Assembly: GCF_014117325.1 (NCBI RefSeq)
Contig: NZ_CP059732.1
Span: 2,307,001 to 2,371,000, forward strand
Origin: Spirosoma foliorum
GTDB lineage: Bacteria > Bacteroidota > Bacteroidia > Cytophagales > Spirosomataceae
Direction: 5' to 3'
DNA length: 64,000 nucleotides
Shown here in pieces: positions 50,636 to 58,131 of this stretch (position 1 is its first letter; each line of letters begins with the position of its first letter). Position numbers and translations under genes: made by a program. The notes under the pieces are model-generated. The model saw only the letters and a program-made list of their open reading frames with translations, made no database searches and was not told the origin of the DNA.

Positions 50636-51952
50636 ATGTCTACTCGTAGGAACTTCTTCCGCCAAACCGCAGCCGCAGCCACGGGTGCCCTGACTCTCCC
50701 GCAATTTTTACCCGAAACAGTTGCCAGCCCTATTTCCACGGCTGATGTTGGACTAAAATCCGCGGCTCAATGGGCGCAGGATGAGGATTTCTGGTCGTGG
50801 GTGAAATCAGAGTACACCGTATCGCCTACGTTGCTTAATCTAAACAATGGCGGTGTTTGTCCGCAACCAAAAGTTGTTCAGGATGCCCACATCCGATTTT
50901 ACCAGTATTGTAACGAAGCCCCCTCGTATTATATGTGGCGGATACTGGATCAGGGTCGCGAATCGCTGCGTGAAAAACTGGCCGATTTAGGCGGCTGCTC
51001 ACCCGAAGAAATCGCCATTAATCGGAACGCTACCGAAGGCTTGAACACGGTTATTTTTGGCCTGAATCTGAAAGCAGGTGATGAGGTTGTACTCACCAAA
51101 CAGGATTACCCGAACATGCTCAACGCCTGGAAACAGCGCGAAAAACGCGATGGTATCAAGCTGGTGTTTCTGGACTTAGAACTGCCCAGTGAGGACGATA
51201 AGTACTTGACGGAGCAGTACGTCAAGGCGTTCACTCCCCGAACCAAAGTAGTTCATATTACCCACATGATCAACTGGATCGGGCAGGTGATGCCTGTCCG
51301 AAAAATAGCCGATGAAGCTCACAAGCGCGGTATTGAGGTGATTGCTGATGGTGCGCACTCGTTTGCGTTATTCGATTTTAAAATTCCTGATCTTGGTGCC
51401 GATTACTATGCTACCAGCCTGCACAAGTGGCTCTGTGCGCCTTTTGGTAGCGGCATGTTATACATTAAGCAGAACAAGATTCGCAACATCTGGGCACTGC
51501 TATCGAACAACGAACCCGATGGCCCGGACATTCGTAAATTCGAGAGTCTGGGTACGCGATCGTTTGCCTCCGAAATGGCTATCGGTACTGCCGTTGATTT
51601 CCACAACAGCATTGGCACAGCCCGTAAGTTTGTCAGAGCCCATTACCTCAAAAATTACTGGATGGAACGGGTGAAAGATGTGCCTGGGGTAAAGCTTCAT
51701 ACATCACTCAAACCAGAATTTGCGGGTGCTGTTGGCTTGTTTTCCATCGATGGCATGAAAACCAGCGAAGTAGACGGGCAGTTGTTGAACAAGTATAAAA
51801 TTCATACAACGGGCATCGATTGGGAAAACATTCATGGCGTAAGAGTAACCCCCCACGTGTATCATTCCCCCAAAGATCTCGACCGATTGGTGGTAGCTAT
51901 TACGCAAATAGCGGAGAAACAGGCTGTTGCCAGCAAGCAGAAAAAGAGCTAG
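50636..51952 (+). CDS. Tat-exported class V aminotransferase-fold protein (isopenicillin-N epimerase-like)
   Basis: The 438-residue protein has an N-terminal twin-arginine signal (STRRNFFRQTAAAATGALTL), so it is probably folded with PLP in the cytoplasm and exported. The PLP fold follows: NGGVCPQPKVVQDAHIRFYQ, the phosphate-binding NRNATEGLNTVIFGL, the cofactor Asp in VIADGAHSFALFDF and the Schiff-base lysine K264 in ATSLHKWLCAPFGSGMLY. The closest described relatives are isopenicillin N epimerase and cysteine-desulfurase-like proteins. The substrate is unknown. A perfect 29-bp palindrome lies just after the stop. Confidence 0.88.
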   Translation: MSTRRNFFRQTAAAATGALTLPQFLPETVASPISTADVGLKSAAQWAQDEDFWSWVKSEYTVSPTLLNLNNGGVCPQPKVVQDAHIRFYQYCNEAPSYYMWRILDQGRESLREKLADLGGCSPEEIAINRNATEGLNTVIFGLNLKAGDEVVLTKQDYPNMLNAWKQREKRDGIKLVFLDLELPSEDDKYLTEQYVKAFTPRTKVVHITHMINWIGQVMPVRKIADEAHKRGIEVIADGAHSFALFDFKIPDLGADYYATSLHKWLCAPFGSGMLYIKQNKIRNIWALLSNNEPDGPDIRKFESLGTRSFASEMAIGTAVDFHNSIGTARKFVRAHYLKNYWMERVKDVPGVKLHTSLKPEFAGAVGLFSIDGMKTSEVDGQLLNKYKIHTTGIDWENIHGVRVTPHVYHSPKDLDRLVVAITQIAEKQAVASKQKKS

Positions 51953-51957
51953 AGTAG

Positions 51958-52039
51958 AAAAATAGAACGCGGATTTTTATGATTGCTATGGTTGATCCTA
52001 ACTGATCACGGCAATCATAAAAATCCGCGTTCTATTTTT
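51958..52039. repeat. Perfect 29-bp palindrome, AACGCGGATTTTTATGATTG family
   Basis: The arms (51958-51986 and 52011-52039) are exact inverses around a 24-nt loop. It fills the 97-nt gap between the aminotransferase and the Gfo/Idh gene. Similar CGCGGATTTTTATGATT repeats are, from memory, common in Bacteroidota genomes. No other copy is in the window. Confidence 0.85.
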
Positions 52040-52049
52040 AACGAATAAC

Positions 52050-53042
52050 ATGGTATACCCAATGGATGAGATTAGATGGGGAATTATTGGTTGCGGAGAC
52101 GTGACCGAAGTGAAAAGTGGACCGGCTTTTACTAAAGTTCCGAATTCGAGTTTGGTGGCAGTTATGCGGAGAGATGCCGGGAAAGCCGCCGATTACGCCC
52201 AACGACATAACGTGCCCACCTGGTACGACGATGCCGATGCTCTGATCAATGACCCCAACGTCAACGCGGTCTATGTAGCTACGCCACCTGATACGCATGC
52301 TGAGTACGCCATTCGGGCAATGCGCGCTGGGAAACCCGTTTACGTAGAAAAACCAATGGCCCGAAATGCTGCCGAATGTGAAGCTATGAATCAGGTCAGT
52401 CGGGAAACGGGTATGCCACTATTAGTTGCCTATTACCGCCGGGCGTTGCCGTATTTTCTGAAGATAAAAGAGTTGATCGATACGAAAGTTATTGGCGACA
52501 TTCGGTACGTTCGGATTCAGTTGAATTGGCAACCCTATGACGAAGAAGTAGGGGAGAACGCGAAACCCAGATGGCGGGTCGATCCTGACATATCGGGTGG
52601 CGGCCATTTCCACGATCTGGCCTCTCACCAATTCGATTATCTGGAATATGTGCTTGGCCCTATCAAAACGGCCAGCGGAATTGCTCGAAATCAGGCAGGC
52701 TTGTATCAGGCCGATGATATTGTTGTGGCCAATTTCGAATTCGAGTCCGGTGTTTTGGGAACCGGAACCTGGTGCTATACTGTGAATAAAGAACAGCGCA
52801 TTGAAGAAACGGAACTTATTGGCTCTAAAGGAAAGATTTCATTTTCCTTTTTTACGATGAATCTCATCAAAGTAGAAACGGAAGCAGGACTTGTTGAGTA
52901 CACCATTCCAGCCCCAGAAAATATACAACACCCCCTTATTGAATCGATCGTGAACCAACTTCGGGGCGGTGGAAAAAGCTCTAGTACGGGCGAAACAGGC
53001 GCGCGGGCTAATATGGTTCTGGATTGGATTACAGCACGTTAA
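52050..53042 (+). CDS. Gfo/Idh/MocA family oxidoreductase
   Basis: The 330-residue NAD(P)-dependent oxidoreductase may start at M1 or at M5 (MDEIRWGIIGCGDVTE). The N-terminal Rossmann domain has WGIIGCGDVTEVKSGPAF and VYVATPPDTHAEYAI, and the family motif with the catalytic lysine is VYVEKPMARNAAECEAM. The C-terminal alpha/beta domain includes GGGHFHDLASHQFDYLEYVL with a probable catalytic His. It acts on sugars or related polyols; the substrate is unknown. No sugar-transport genes are adjacent. Confidence 0.9.
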   Translation: MVYPMDEIRWGIIGCGDVTEVKSGPAFTKVPNSSLVAVMRRDAGKAADYAQRHNVPTWYDDADALINDPNVNAVYVATPPDTHAEYAIRAMRAGKPVYVEKPMARNAAECEAMNQVSRETGMPLLVAYYRRALPYFLKIKELIDTKVIGDIRYVRIQLNWQPYDEEVGENAKPRWRVDPDISGGGHFHDLASHQFDYLEYVLGPIKTASGIARNQAGLYQADDIVVANFEFESGVLGTGTWCYTVNKEQRIEETELIGSKGKISFSFFTMNLIKVETEAGLVEYTIPAPENIQHPLIESIVNQLRGGGKSSSTGETGARANMVLDWITAR

Positions 53043-53045
53043 CAA

Positions 53046-53129
53046 GTAGAGACGCAACCCTGTGCGTCTCTTTTCCTAATTGGATAAATGTTGCTGACGC
53101 ATAGGAGACGCAAGGGATTGCGTCTCTAC
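53046..53129. repeat. Interspersed palindrome, GTAGAGACGCAA family, copy 1
   Basis: The arms 53046-53070 and 53105-53129 both contain GAGACGCAA...TGCGTCTC hairpins and are inverted with respect to one another. The stretch TTGCTGACGCATAGGAGACG is identical in the copy at 56267. Confidence 0.85.
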
Positions 53130-53148
53130 ATTGCCTGAAAATATTTTA

Positions 53149-53254
53149 CATACAAATGCAGAATTAATAAACTCATTTTACATACATTTGAAGAATTAAT
53201 AGGTTTGGCATTTATGATTATAAACCTATAAGGTCTCTAAGACCTTATAGGTTT
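53149..53254 (+). promoter_or_regulatory. Direct repeat and perfect palindrome upstream of the PadR gene
   Basis: TTTTACATACAAATGCAGAA (from 53150) and TTTTACATACATTTGAAGAA (from 53182) are imperfect direct copies 32 nt apart. The second includes TACATTTG, which matches the TAnnTTTG -7 box. Downstream, AAACCTATAAGGTCT is exactly inverted within 53222-53254 with a 3-nt loop. Either could be a PadR operator; the palindrome also resembles a dispersed repeat. Confidence 0.4.
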
Positions 53255-53271
53255 TAACTGTCCATAAGTCA

Positions 53272-53607
53272 ATGAAGGGGAGTAACCTAGGGGAATTTGA
53301 AGAATTGGTGCTGCTGACGATTGCCGCACTCGTTAACGACGCCTATAGTGTAGCCGTTTGCGATGAACTGGAAAAACATACGGGTCGGGCTGCGAAGCTA
53401 GGCGTTGTGCACGCTGTGCTGAATCGATTGGAAGAGAAGGGGTTGGTGAAAAGCCGAATGGGCGAAGCAACTAACACACGGGGAGGAAAGCGCAAGCGCT
53501 ATTACGAAGTTACGCACGCGGGTAAAATTGCCTTGACCAATGCCAAAGAAGTTCGTGAATCACTCTGGCGGATTATTCCCGGATTCAATCTGGAAGGCTC
53601 AATATGA
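53272..53607 (+). CDS. PadR-family transcriptional regulator
   Basis: The 111-residue winged-helix repressor has the PadR layout: GEFEELVLLTIAALVNDAYS, then HAVLNRLEEKGLVKSRMGEA and the wing RGGKRKRYYEVTHAGKIAL, without a long C-terminal coiled dimer helix (the PadR-s2 type). Its stop overlaps the permease start by 4 nt (ATGA), so the two are one operon. This pairing of PadR with a large MacB-type permease is common in Bacteroidota; PadR probably represses the operon and answers a hydrophobic toxic compound. Confidence 0.92.
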   Translation: MKGSNLGEFEELVLLTIAALVNDAYSVAVCDELEKHTGRAAKLGVVHAVLNRLEEKGLVKSRMGEATNTRGGKRKRYYEVTHAGKIALTNAKEVRESLWRIIPGFNLEGSI

Positions 53608-56270
53608 ATCGATTTATTAATCAAAACGACCGTACAGACTCCGATAAACCAGACAGTCCCAAACCGCCCCGTTGGGCGCAGGACCTGTTGCGTTGGTATT
53701 GCCGCCCTGCCTTGCTTGAAGATCTACAGGGCGACCTTAACGAATATTTCGAGCGTAATCTAAAAACGAAAGGCGCTAAACGCGCCCGCCTTATTTACTG
53801 CCTGGATGCCCTAAAATTCTTCCGACCTTATACTGTTCGCAAACCCGATTTTATTAATCTTCTCATTCACTGGATCATGATTGGCAGCTACCTCAAAACC
53901 TCCCGGCGCAGTCTGGTGCGCAACAAATTATTTTCCTTCATTAACATCTTCGGGCTGGCCGTTAGCATGTCGGTGGGCTTACTTGTTATTTCTATAATCT
54001 CCGATTTTCTTTCGTACGATGATTTTCAGCTGAAGAGGGATAGAACCTATCGAGTCATTACTACATTTCAGAATTTAGATCAGCCTGCGGTGGAGTTGGC
54101 CTCTACTTCCGTAAAGGTTGGTCAGGAAATTCGGAAAACGGTAGCAGGCATAGAAGAACTGACGATTCTTCGCAATGGGTTCTCGGGGGATGCTCATGTG
54201 GGAGAAACGGTTGTGCCATTCGATGCCTACTGGGCAGATGACTCATTCTTTAAGGTATTTTCATTTCCCTTGCTAAAAGGCGATCCGGCTACGGCTCTCA
54301 AAGAACCCTATTCGTTGGTGTTAACTGAAAAAACGGCCAAAAAACTGTTCGGAGATGTTGACCCACTAGGCAAGAATGTACGTTTTGATTCACTGAATTA
54401 TACGGTTACTGGTATTGCGAAAGACGTACCTAAACTATCGCATTTACGCTTTGAAGCCCTTGTTTCGTTTGCTACGGCCGATGCGTTGTTAGCTAAAAAA
54501 GATCCTAATTTTTATAGCTGGGAAAACGTCTGGCAGAACTATGTCTATATGGTTCTGCCATCAACCAGTAATCCTGAATCGCTACAACTGGCCCTTGATA
54601 AACTAAGTAAGAAGGAGAATGCTGCCATAAAGAATAGAAAGTATACTGTTGCGCTTCAGTCATTAAACGAAGTCGTATTAAGTAGGCGGCTCGATAACGC
54701 AATTGGACCCAGCATGAGGCCCATTGTCATGTGGATTTTAGCTGGTCTGGCGTTCATTATTATCCTCTCGGCCTGTTTTAATTACACGAACCTCTCGATC
54801 GCCCGTTCACTCCGGCGATCCCGTGAAGTAGGCATTCGTAAAATTATAGGTGCGATGAAAAGCCACGTGTTAGGGCAGTTTATGGCGGAATCAGTAATTA
54901 TTGCCCTGATGGCCCTGGTGTTTTCATTTGGCTTGTTTTTGTTCTTACGCGCTCAATTTCTAGCATTAGACCCACATATCGGTGATCTGCTTTTACTTGA
55001 ATTATCGCCCCGAATCATTCTCTACTTTCTGGTCTTCGCCATGTTGGTTGGCCTTGCCGCCGGATTTTTGCCCGCCCTGTTTTTCTCCCGAATTAGTGCC
55101 CTTCAGGTGATAAAGGACGTTTCAAGCGTCAAAGTATTTCAACGGGTTAGTATCCGTAAAGCGTTGATCGTCATCCAATATACATTCTCGTTGATATTTA
55201 TTGCCACCACCCTGATTGGCTATAATCAATACCGGGGACTTGTTCTGTTCGACCTGGGCTTTACGACTGAAAATATTTTGAATATCCGGTTGCAGGGCAA
55301 TAAAGGAAATATAGTAGCCAAAGAGTTATCGGAAATTCCGGCTGTTCGGGAAATTTCCCAATCGATGATGATAACAAGCCTGGGCAGTATTCATGGCACC
55401 AGTATGAAATATACCGATCCCCGAGATTCGGCAATGGTTTGGCTCAATCTGGTTGATGAACACTATTTACCTGTACACAATCATAAGATGGTGGCTGGTA
55501 AAAACTTTACGTTGCGCCCGAAGAAAGGAGAAGAAAGTGAAGTCATCGTGAATGAGCAGGTACTAAAACGGTTCAATATTGCCAATAGAAACCCTGAAAA
55601 AGCGCTGGGTAAAGTGGTAACTGTGGATGGCAACAAACTCACTATCGTAGGCGTGCTAAAGGATTTTCACTACGGAACGATGGAAAAGAAGATTGAGCCC
55701 GTCATGTTCCGGTACTCAGCCGATGAGCCCTGGGGGTATCTGAATGTGAAGATTGCCTCCACCGATTTACCTGCTACTATGGCAAGTATCGACAATATCT
55801 GGCGCAAGATCGACAAAGTTCATCCCCTGGAGGCCAAATTCTATGATGATCAGATTGAAGAGGCTTACAGTCAGTTCTCCGTCATGGTGAAGGTAATTGG
55901 CTTCATTGCCTTTCTGGCCATCTGCATTGCCTCACTAGGCTTGTTTGGCATGGTTGTGTTCACCACCGAAACCCGATTAAAGGAAATCAGCATCCGGAAA
56001 GTACTGGGAGCAACCGAAGGTGGTCTGGTTTTCTTGCTCAGTAGAGGATTTTTAGGCCTGTTACTGATCGCTAGCTTAGTCGCCCTACCAGTTACCTACT
56101 TCTTCTTTGACAAAGTTGTTCTAACCAATTTCGCCTACCACCAGCCTATCGGACTGAGTGAATTGCTGATTGGTGTAGTGGTGGTGATGGTGTTGGCCTT
56201 TTTACTGATCGGTTCCCAAACGTTAAAAGCCGCCAGAAACAATCCGGCTAAGGTGTTGAAGAGCGAGTAG
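53604..56270 (+). CDS. MacB/FtsX-type ABC permease with prefix domain
   Basis: The 888-residue membrane protein begins with a soluble prefix of about 85 residues (PPRWAQDLLRWYCRPALLED, then LQGDLNEYFERNLKTKGAKR), the permease-prefix domain seen in PadR-linked transporters. The first helix follows (LFSFINIFGLAVSMSVGLLV) with a periplasmic MacB-PCD, three helices around 385-500 (VMWILAGLAFIIILSACFNY), a second periplasmic domain and three C-terminal helices (FIAFLAICIASLGLFGMVVF). No ATPase is encoded beside it, so it must borrow one or is mechanotransmitting. The stop TAG is the first base pairs of a palindrome (56267-56344). Confidence 0.9.
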   Translation: MNRFINQNDRTDSDKPDSPKPPRWAQDLLRWYCRPALLEDLQGDLNEYFERNLKTKGAKRARLIYCLDALKFFRPYTVRKPDFINLLIHWIMIGSYLKTSRRSLVRNKLFSFINIFGLAVSMSVGLLVISIISDFLSYDDFQLKRDRTYRVITTFQNLDQPAVELASTSVKVGQEIRKTVAGIEELTILRNGFSGDAHVGETVVPFDAYWADDSFFKVFSFPLLKGDPATALKEPYSLVLTEKTAKKLFGDVDPLGKNVRFDSLNYTVTGIAKDVPKLSHLRFEALVSFATADALLAKKDPNFYSWENVWQNYVYMVLPSTSNPESLQLALDKLSKKENAAIKNRKYTVALQSLNEVVLSRRLDNAIGPSMRPIVMWILAGLAFIIILSACFNYTNLSIARSLRRSREVGIRKIIGAMKSHVLGQFMAESVIIALMALVFSFGLFLFLRAQFLALDPHIGDLLLLELSPRIILYFLVFAMLVGLAAGFLPALFFSRISALQVIKDVSSVKVFQRVSIRKALIVIQYTFSLIFIATTLIGYNQYRGLVLFDLGFTTENILNIRLQGNKGNIVAKELSEIPAVREISQSMMITSLGSIHGTSMKYTDPRDSAMVWLNLVDEHYLPVHNHKMVAGKNFTLRPKKGEESEVIVNEQVLKRFNIANRNPEKALGKVVTVDGNKLTIVGVLKDFHYGTMEKKIEPVMFRYSADEPWGYLNVKIASTDLPATMASIDNIWRKIDKVHPLEAKFYDDQIEEAYSQFSVMVKVIGFIAFLAICIASLGLFGMVVFTTETRLKEISIRKVLGATEGGLVFLLSRGFLGLLLIASLVALPVTYFFFDKVVLTNFAYHQPIGLSELLIGVVVVMVLAFLLIGSQTLKAARNNPAKVLKSE

Positions 56271-56344
56271 AGACGCAACCCCTTGCGTCTCCTGACCGGA
56301 TGGTTTTGCTGACGCATAGGAGACGCAATACCTTGCGTCTCTAC
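56267..56344. repeat. Interspersed palindrome, GTAGAGACGCAA family, copy 2
   Basis: The arms begin GTAGAGACGCAACCCCTTGC and end with the inverse ...TTGCGTCTCTAC. The terminal GTAG/CTAC gives the TAG stop of the plus-strand permease (56268-56270) and, on the other strand, the TAG stop of the convergent membrane-protein gene (56341-56343). Confidence 0.88.
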
Positions 56345-57402
56345 GTGCGAACCGACCGATACCAAAAGCCAACGGCCCCCAGCCAACCCAGCACCAGCCA
56401 CACGCCTACGGGAACTCCAAACATAATAGCTAAAAGACCGCCAATAAACGTAGCGAGTACGCCCGACAGCCAGCGGTCTGGTATGATGTTTCGACCATAA
56501 GCGAGGCTATGCATGAATAATAAAGCACCCCAGCCCGTTAACCAGAGCCGGATGATATACTCGAAACCAATGTCGGAGGGGCAGTTGCGAAGTAAAATCA
56601 GGAGTTCGGGTAACCAGATGATGCCGTAAGTGAGCGCATATCGGCGTAATCGCTGTAACCACGACAGAGGCAGATTGGGTAAGAGAAGCAGATACTTTTG
56701 CTCAAATTCGCTGATTTGATTGCCTACTTGCGAATGCCCTAAAATAGCGAGCAACAACCCAATCAACAAGAGACGCTGGTCGTAATCGTCAGTGGGGTAC
56801 AGACGGCAGACACCGGCTAGTAGTAATCCTGAAAAAGCTTTTGTCAACAGGAATGAGAGCGGTTCATACCGTAGCCAGAAAGTGGGAAAAAACAGCTCGT
56901 AAGGGAGTCGAACTGTTAAATGCGGTAAACGAATTGATTCGGGATTAGGGTGTCGAAGCCGATAATCAGCCGCAGCTGCTCCCGTTCCAATCAGGGCCAG
57001 CATAACGAGGACAATAGCACTAAGCGAATCCCATTTCTGATAATGGACAGCCATTTGTACCATCCAGCCTGCATACGCAATAATAGGTAATAACAGACCC
57101 GTTTGTATCGCCAACCAGAGCGCCCAGCGTGTAGGTTTTGGTACGAGCCAGAACGTCTGCAGAAAAAAATGCTCTGGAGCCGTTAATTCCTGCCAGATGA
57201 ACGAGATGGTTTTCAGGAGATATAATCCCCACAGAACGAATACAATAGCCAGAAAAAACGGTGAACCCAATGCGGCAGTAATAAGCGCTTTATGTTCCGT
57301 GGCACTTAGAAAGCCAAAGGCTAAAAGAAGTATTACCAGAAACGTACCTGCATTTTTGGCGTAAAAGGGACCAATCAGGAGTTTGTTTAGGAACGTCAGC
57401 AT
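56341..57402 (-). CDS. Integral membrane protein, probable ABC transporter permease
   Basis: The 353-residue protein has about eight to ten hydrophobic helices (FLVILLLAFGFLSATEHKA, PFFLAIVFVLWGLYLLKTIS, ALWLAIQTGLLLPIIAYAGW, LSAIVLVMLALIGTGAAAAD and others), ending in a short basic tail. No family is recognised by motif. The gene starts on the base right after the stop of the ATPase gene (TAAATG), so it is very likely that ATPase's membrane partner. Function unknown beyond export or import of an unnamed substrate. Confidence 0.75.
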   Translation of the reverse strand: MLTFLNKLLIGPFYAKNAGTFLVILLLAFGFLSATEHKALITAALGSPFFLAIVFVLWGLYLLKTISFIWQELTAPEHFFLQTFWLVPKPTRWALWLAIQTGLLLPIIAYAGWMVQMAVHYQKWDSLSAIVLVMLALIGTGAAAADYRLRHPNPESIRLPHLTVRLPYELFFPTFWLRYEPLSFLLTKAFSGLLLAGVCRLYPTDDYDQRLLLIGLLLAILGHSQVGNQISEFEQKYLLLLPNLPLSWLQRLRRYALTYGIIWLPELLILLRNCPSDIGFEYIIRLWLTGWGALLFMHSLAYGRNIIPDRWLSGVLATFIGGLLAIMFGVPVGVWLVLGWLGAVGFWYRSVRT

Positions 57403-58041
57403 TTATAATTCACTTTGTGTAATGACTCCCGAACTCACCTGCCAGACACTGGTTATCGATAAGCCTGTCAGGCTAACGTCCTGATGAGAAGTCAGCAAAA
57501 AAGAAACGTGCTGCTCATCCCGAAGCTGTCGCACATAGGTAAAGAGCCTTTCGGTGGTTGCTACGTCTAAGGTTGTTAGCGGCTCGTCGAGCAGAATTAG
57601 GCGGGGTGTTCCGAGGAAGGCTAGCAGCAGCGATAACTTCTTGAGCATACCACTCGAAAACTGTCCCGTTGGCTTAGTCCAGAAGGCATCCACACCCAAC
57701 AGCTCGCCTAAGGCATCTACTTGACCAGCGGGCGATTGTTTGGCTTTGCCAACAAATGCAACCAGATCGCGGGCTGTCAGGAAAGAGGGGTAAAGTGGCT
57801 CTGCTTCAGCGTAGTTGACCCGCATTCGATAATCGATCGGATTCTGCGTGATCTCGTAGTTGTTGTCCAGAACAATTTCTCCCGAAAAGGGCAGTAAGCC
57901 AGCTACCGTTCGGAAAAATGTTGTTTTGCCAGAGCCATTTCCGCCCCGGAAATAGTGGATGCCCGCTGCTAAATGCAGTTCCGGGACCGTTAGGGCAATA
58001 TGCCCATTATAGGCTTTAGTGAGGTTAGAGACGGTGAGCAA
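57403..58041 (-). CDS. ABC transporter ATP-binding protein
   Basis: I start at the TTG ending at 58041 (212 residues, LTVSNLTKAYNGHIALTVPE). The frame is open a further 17 codons, but those are the translated palindrome 58048-58131. It has Walker A (FRGGNGSGKTTFFRTV), Q-loop region (RMRVNYAEAEPLYPSFLTAR), a signature FSSGMLKKLSLLLAF that begins with Ser rather than Leu, Walker B LILLDEPLTTLDV and the switch His (LLTSHQDVS). It is a compact ATPase, like those of heme or lipid exporters. It forms an operon with the membrane protein downstream and lies after the TonB receptor on the same strand. Confidence 0.88.
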   Translation of the reverse strand: MLTVSNLTKAYNGHIALTVPELHLAAGIHYFRGGNGSGKTTFFRTVAGLLPFSGEIVLDNNYEITQNPIDYRMRVNYAEAEPLYPSFLTARDLVAFVGKAKQSPAGQVDALGELLGVDAFWTKPTGQFSSGMLKKLSLLLAFLGTPRLILLDEPLTTLDVATTERLFTYVRQLRDEQHVSFLLTSHQDVSLTGLSITSVWQVSSGVITQSEL

Positions 58042-58047
58042 CTTTTG

Positions 58048-58131
58048 AATGATGAATGATGAATTATAAATGACGAATGATGCGGTTGACAAAATTCATC
58101 ATTCATCATTTATAATTCATCATTATCATTT
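58048..58131. repeat. Palindrome with AATGATGAATGATGAATTAT arms
   Basis: The arms 58048-58082 and 58094-58131 are inverted with few mismatches. The element fills the 88-nt gap between the TonB receptor stop (58130) and the ATPase start, and overlaps the receptor's stop codon. Confidence 0.75.
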
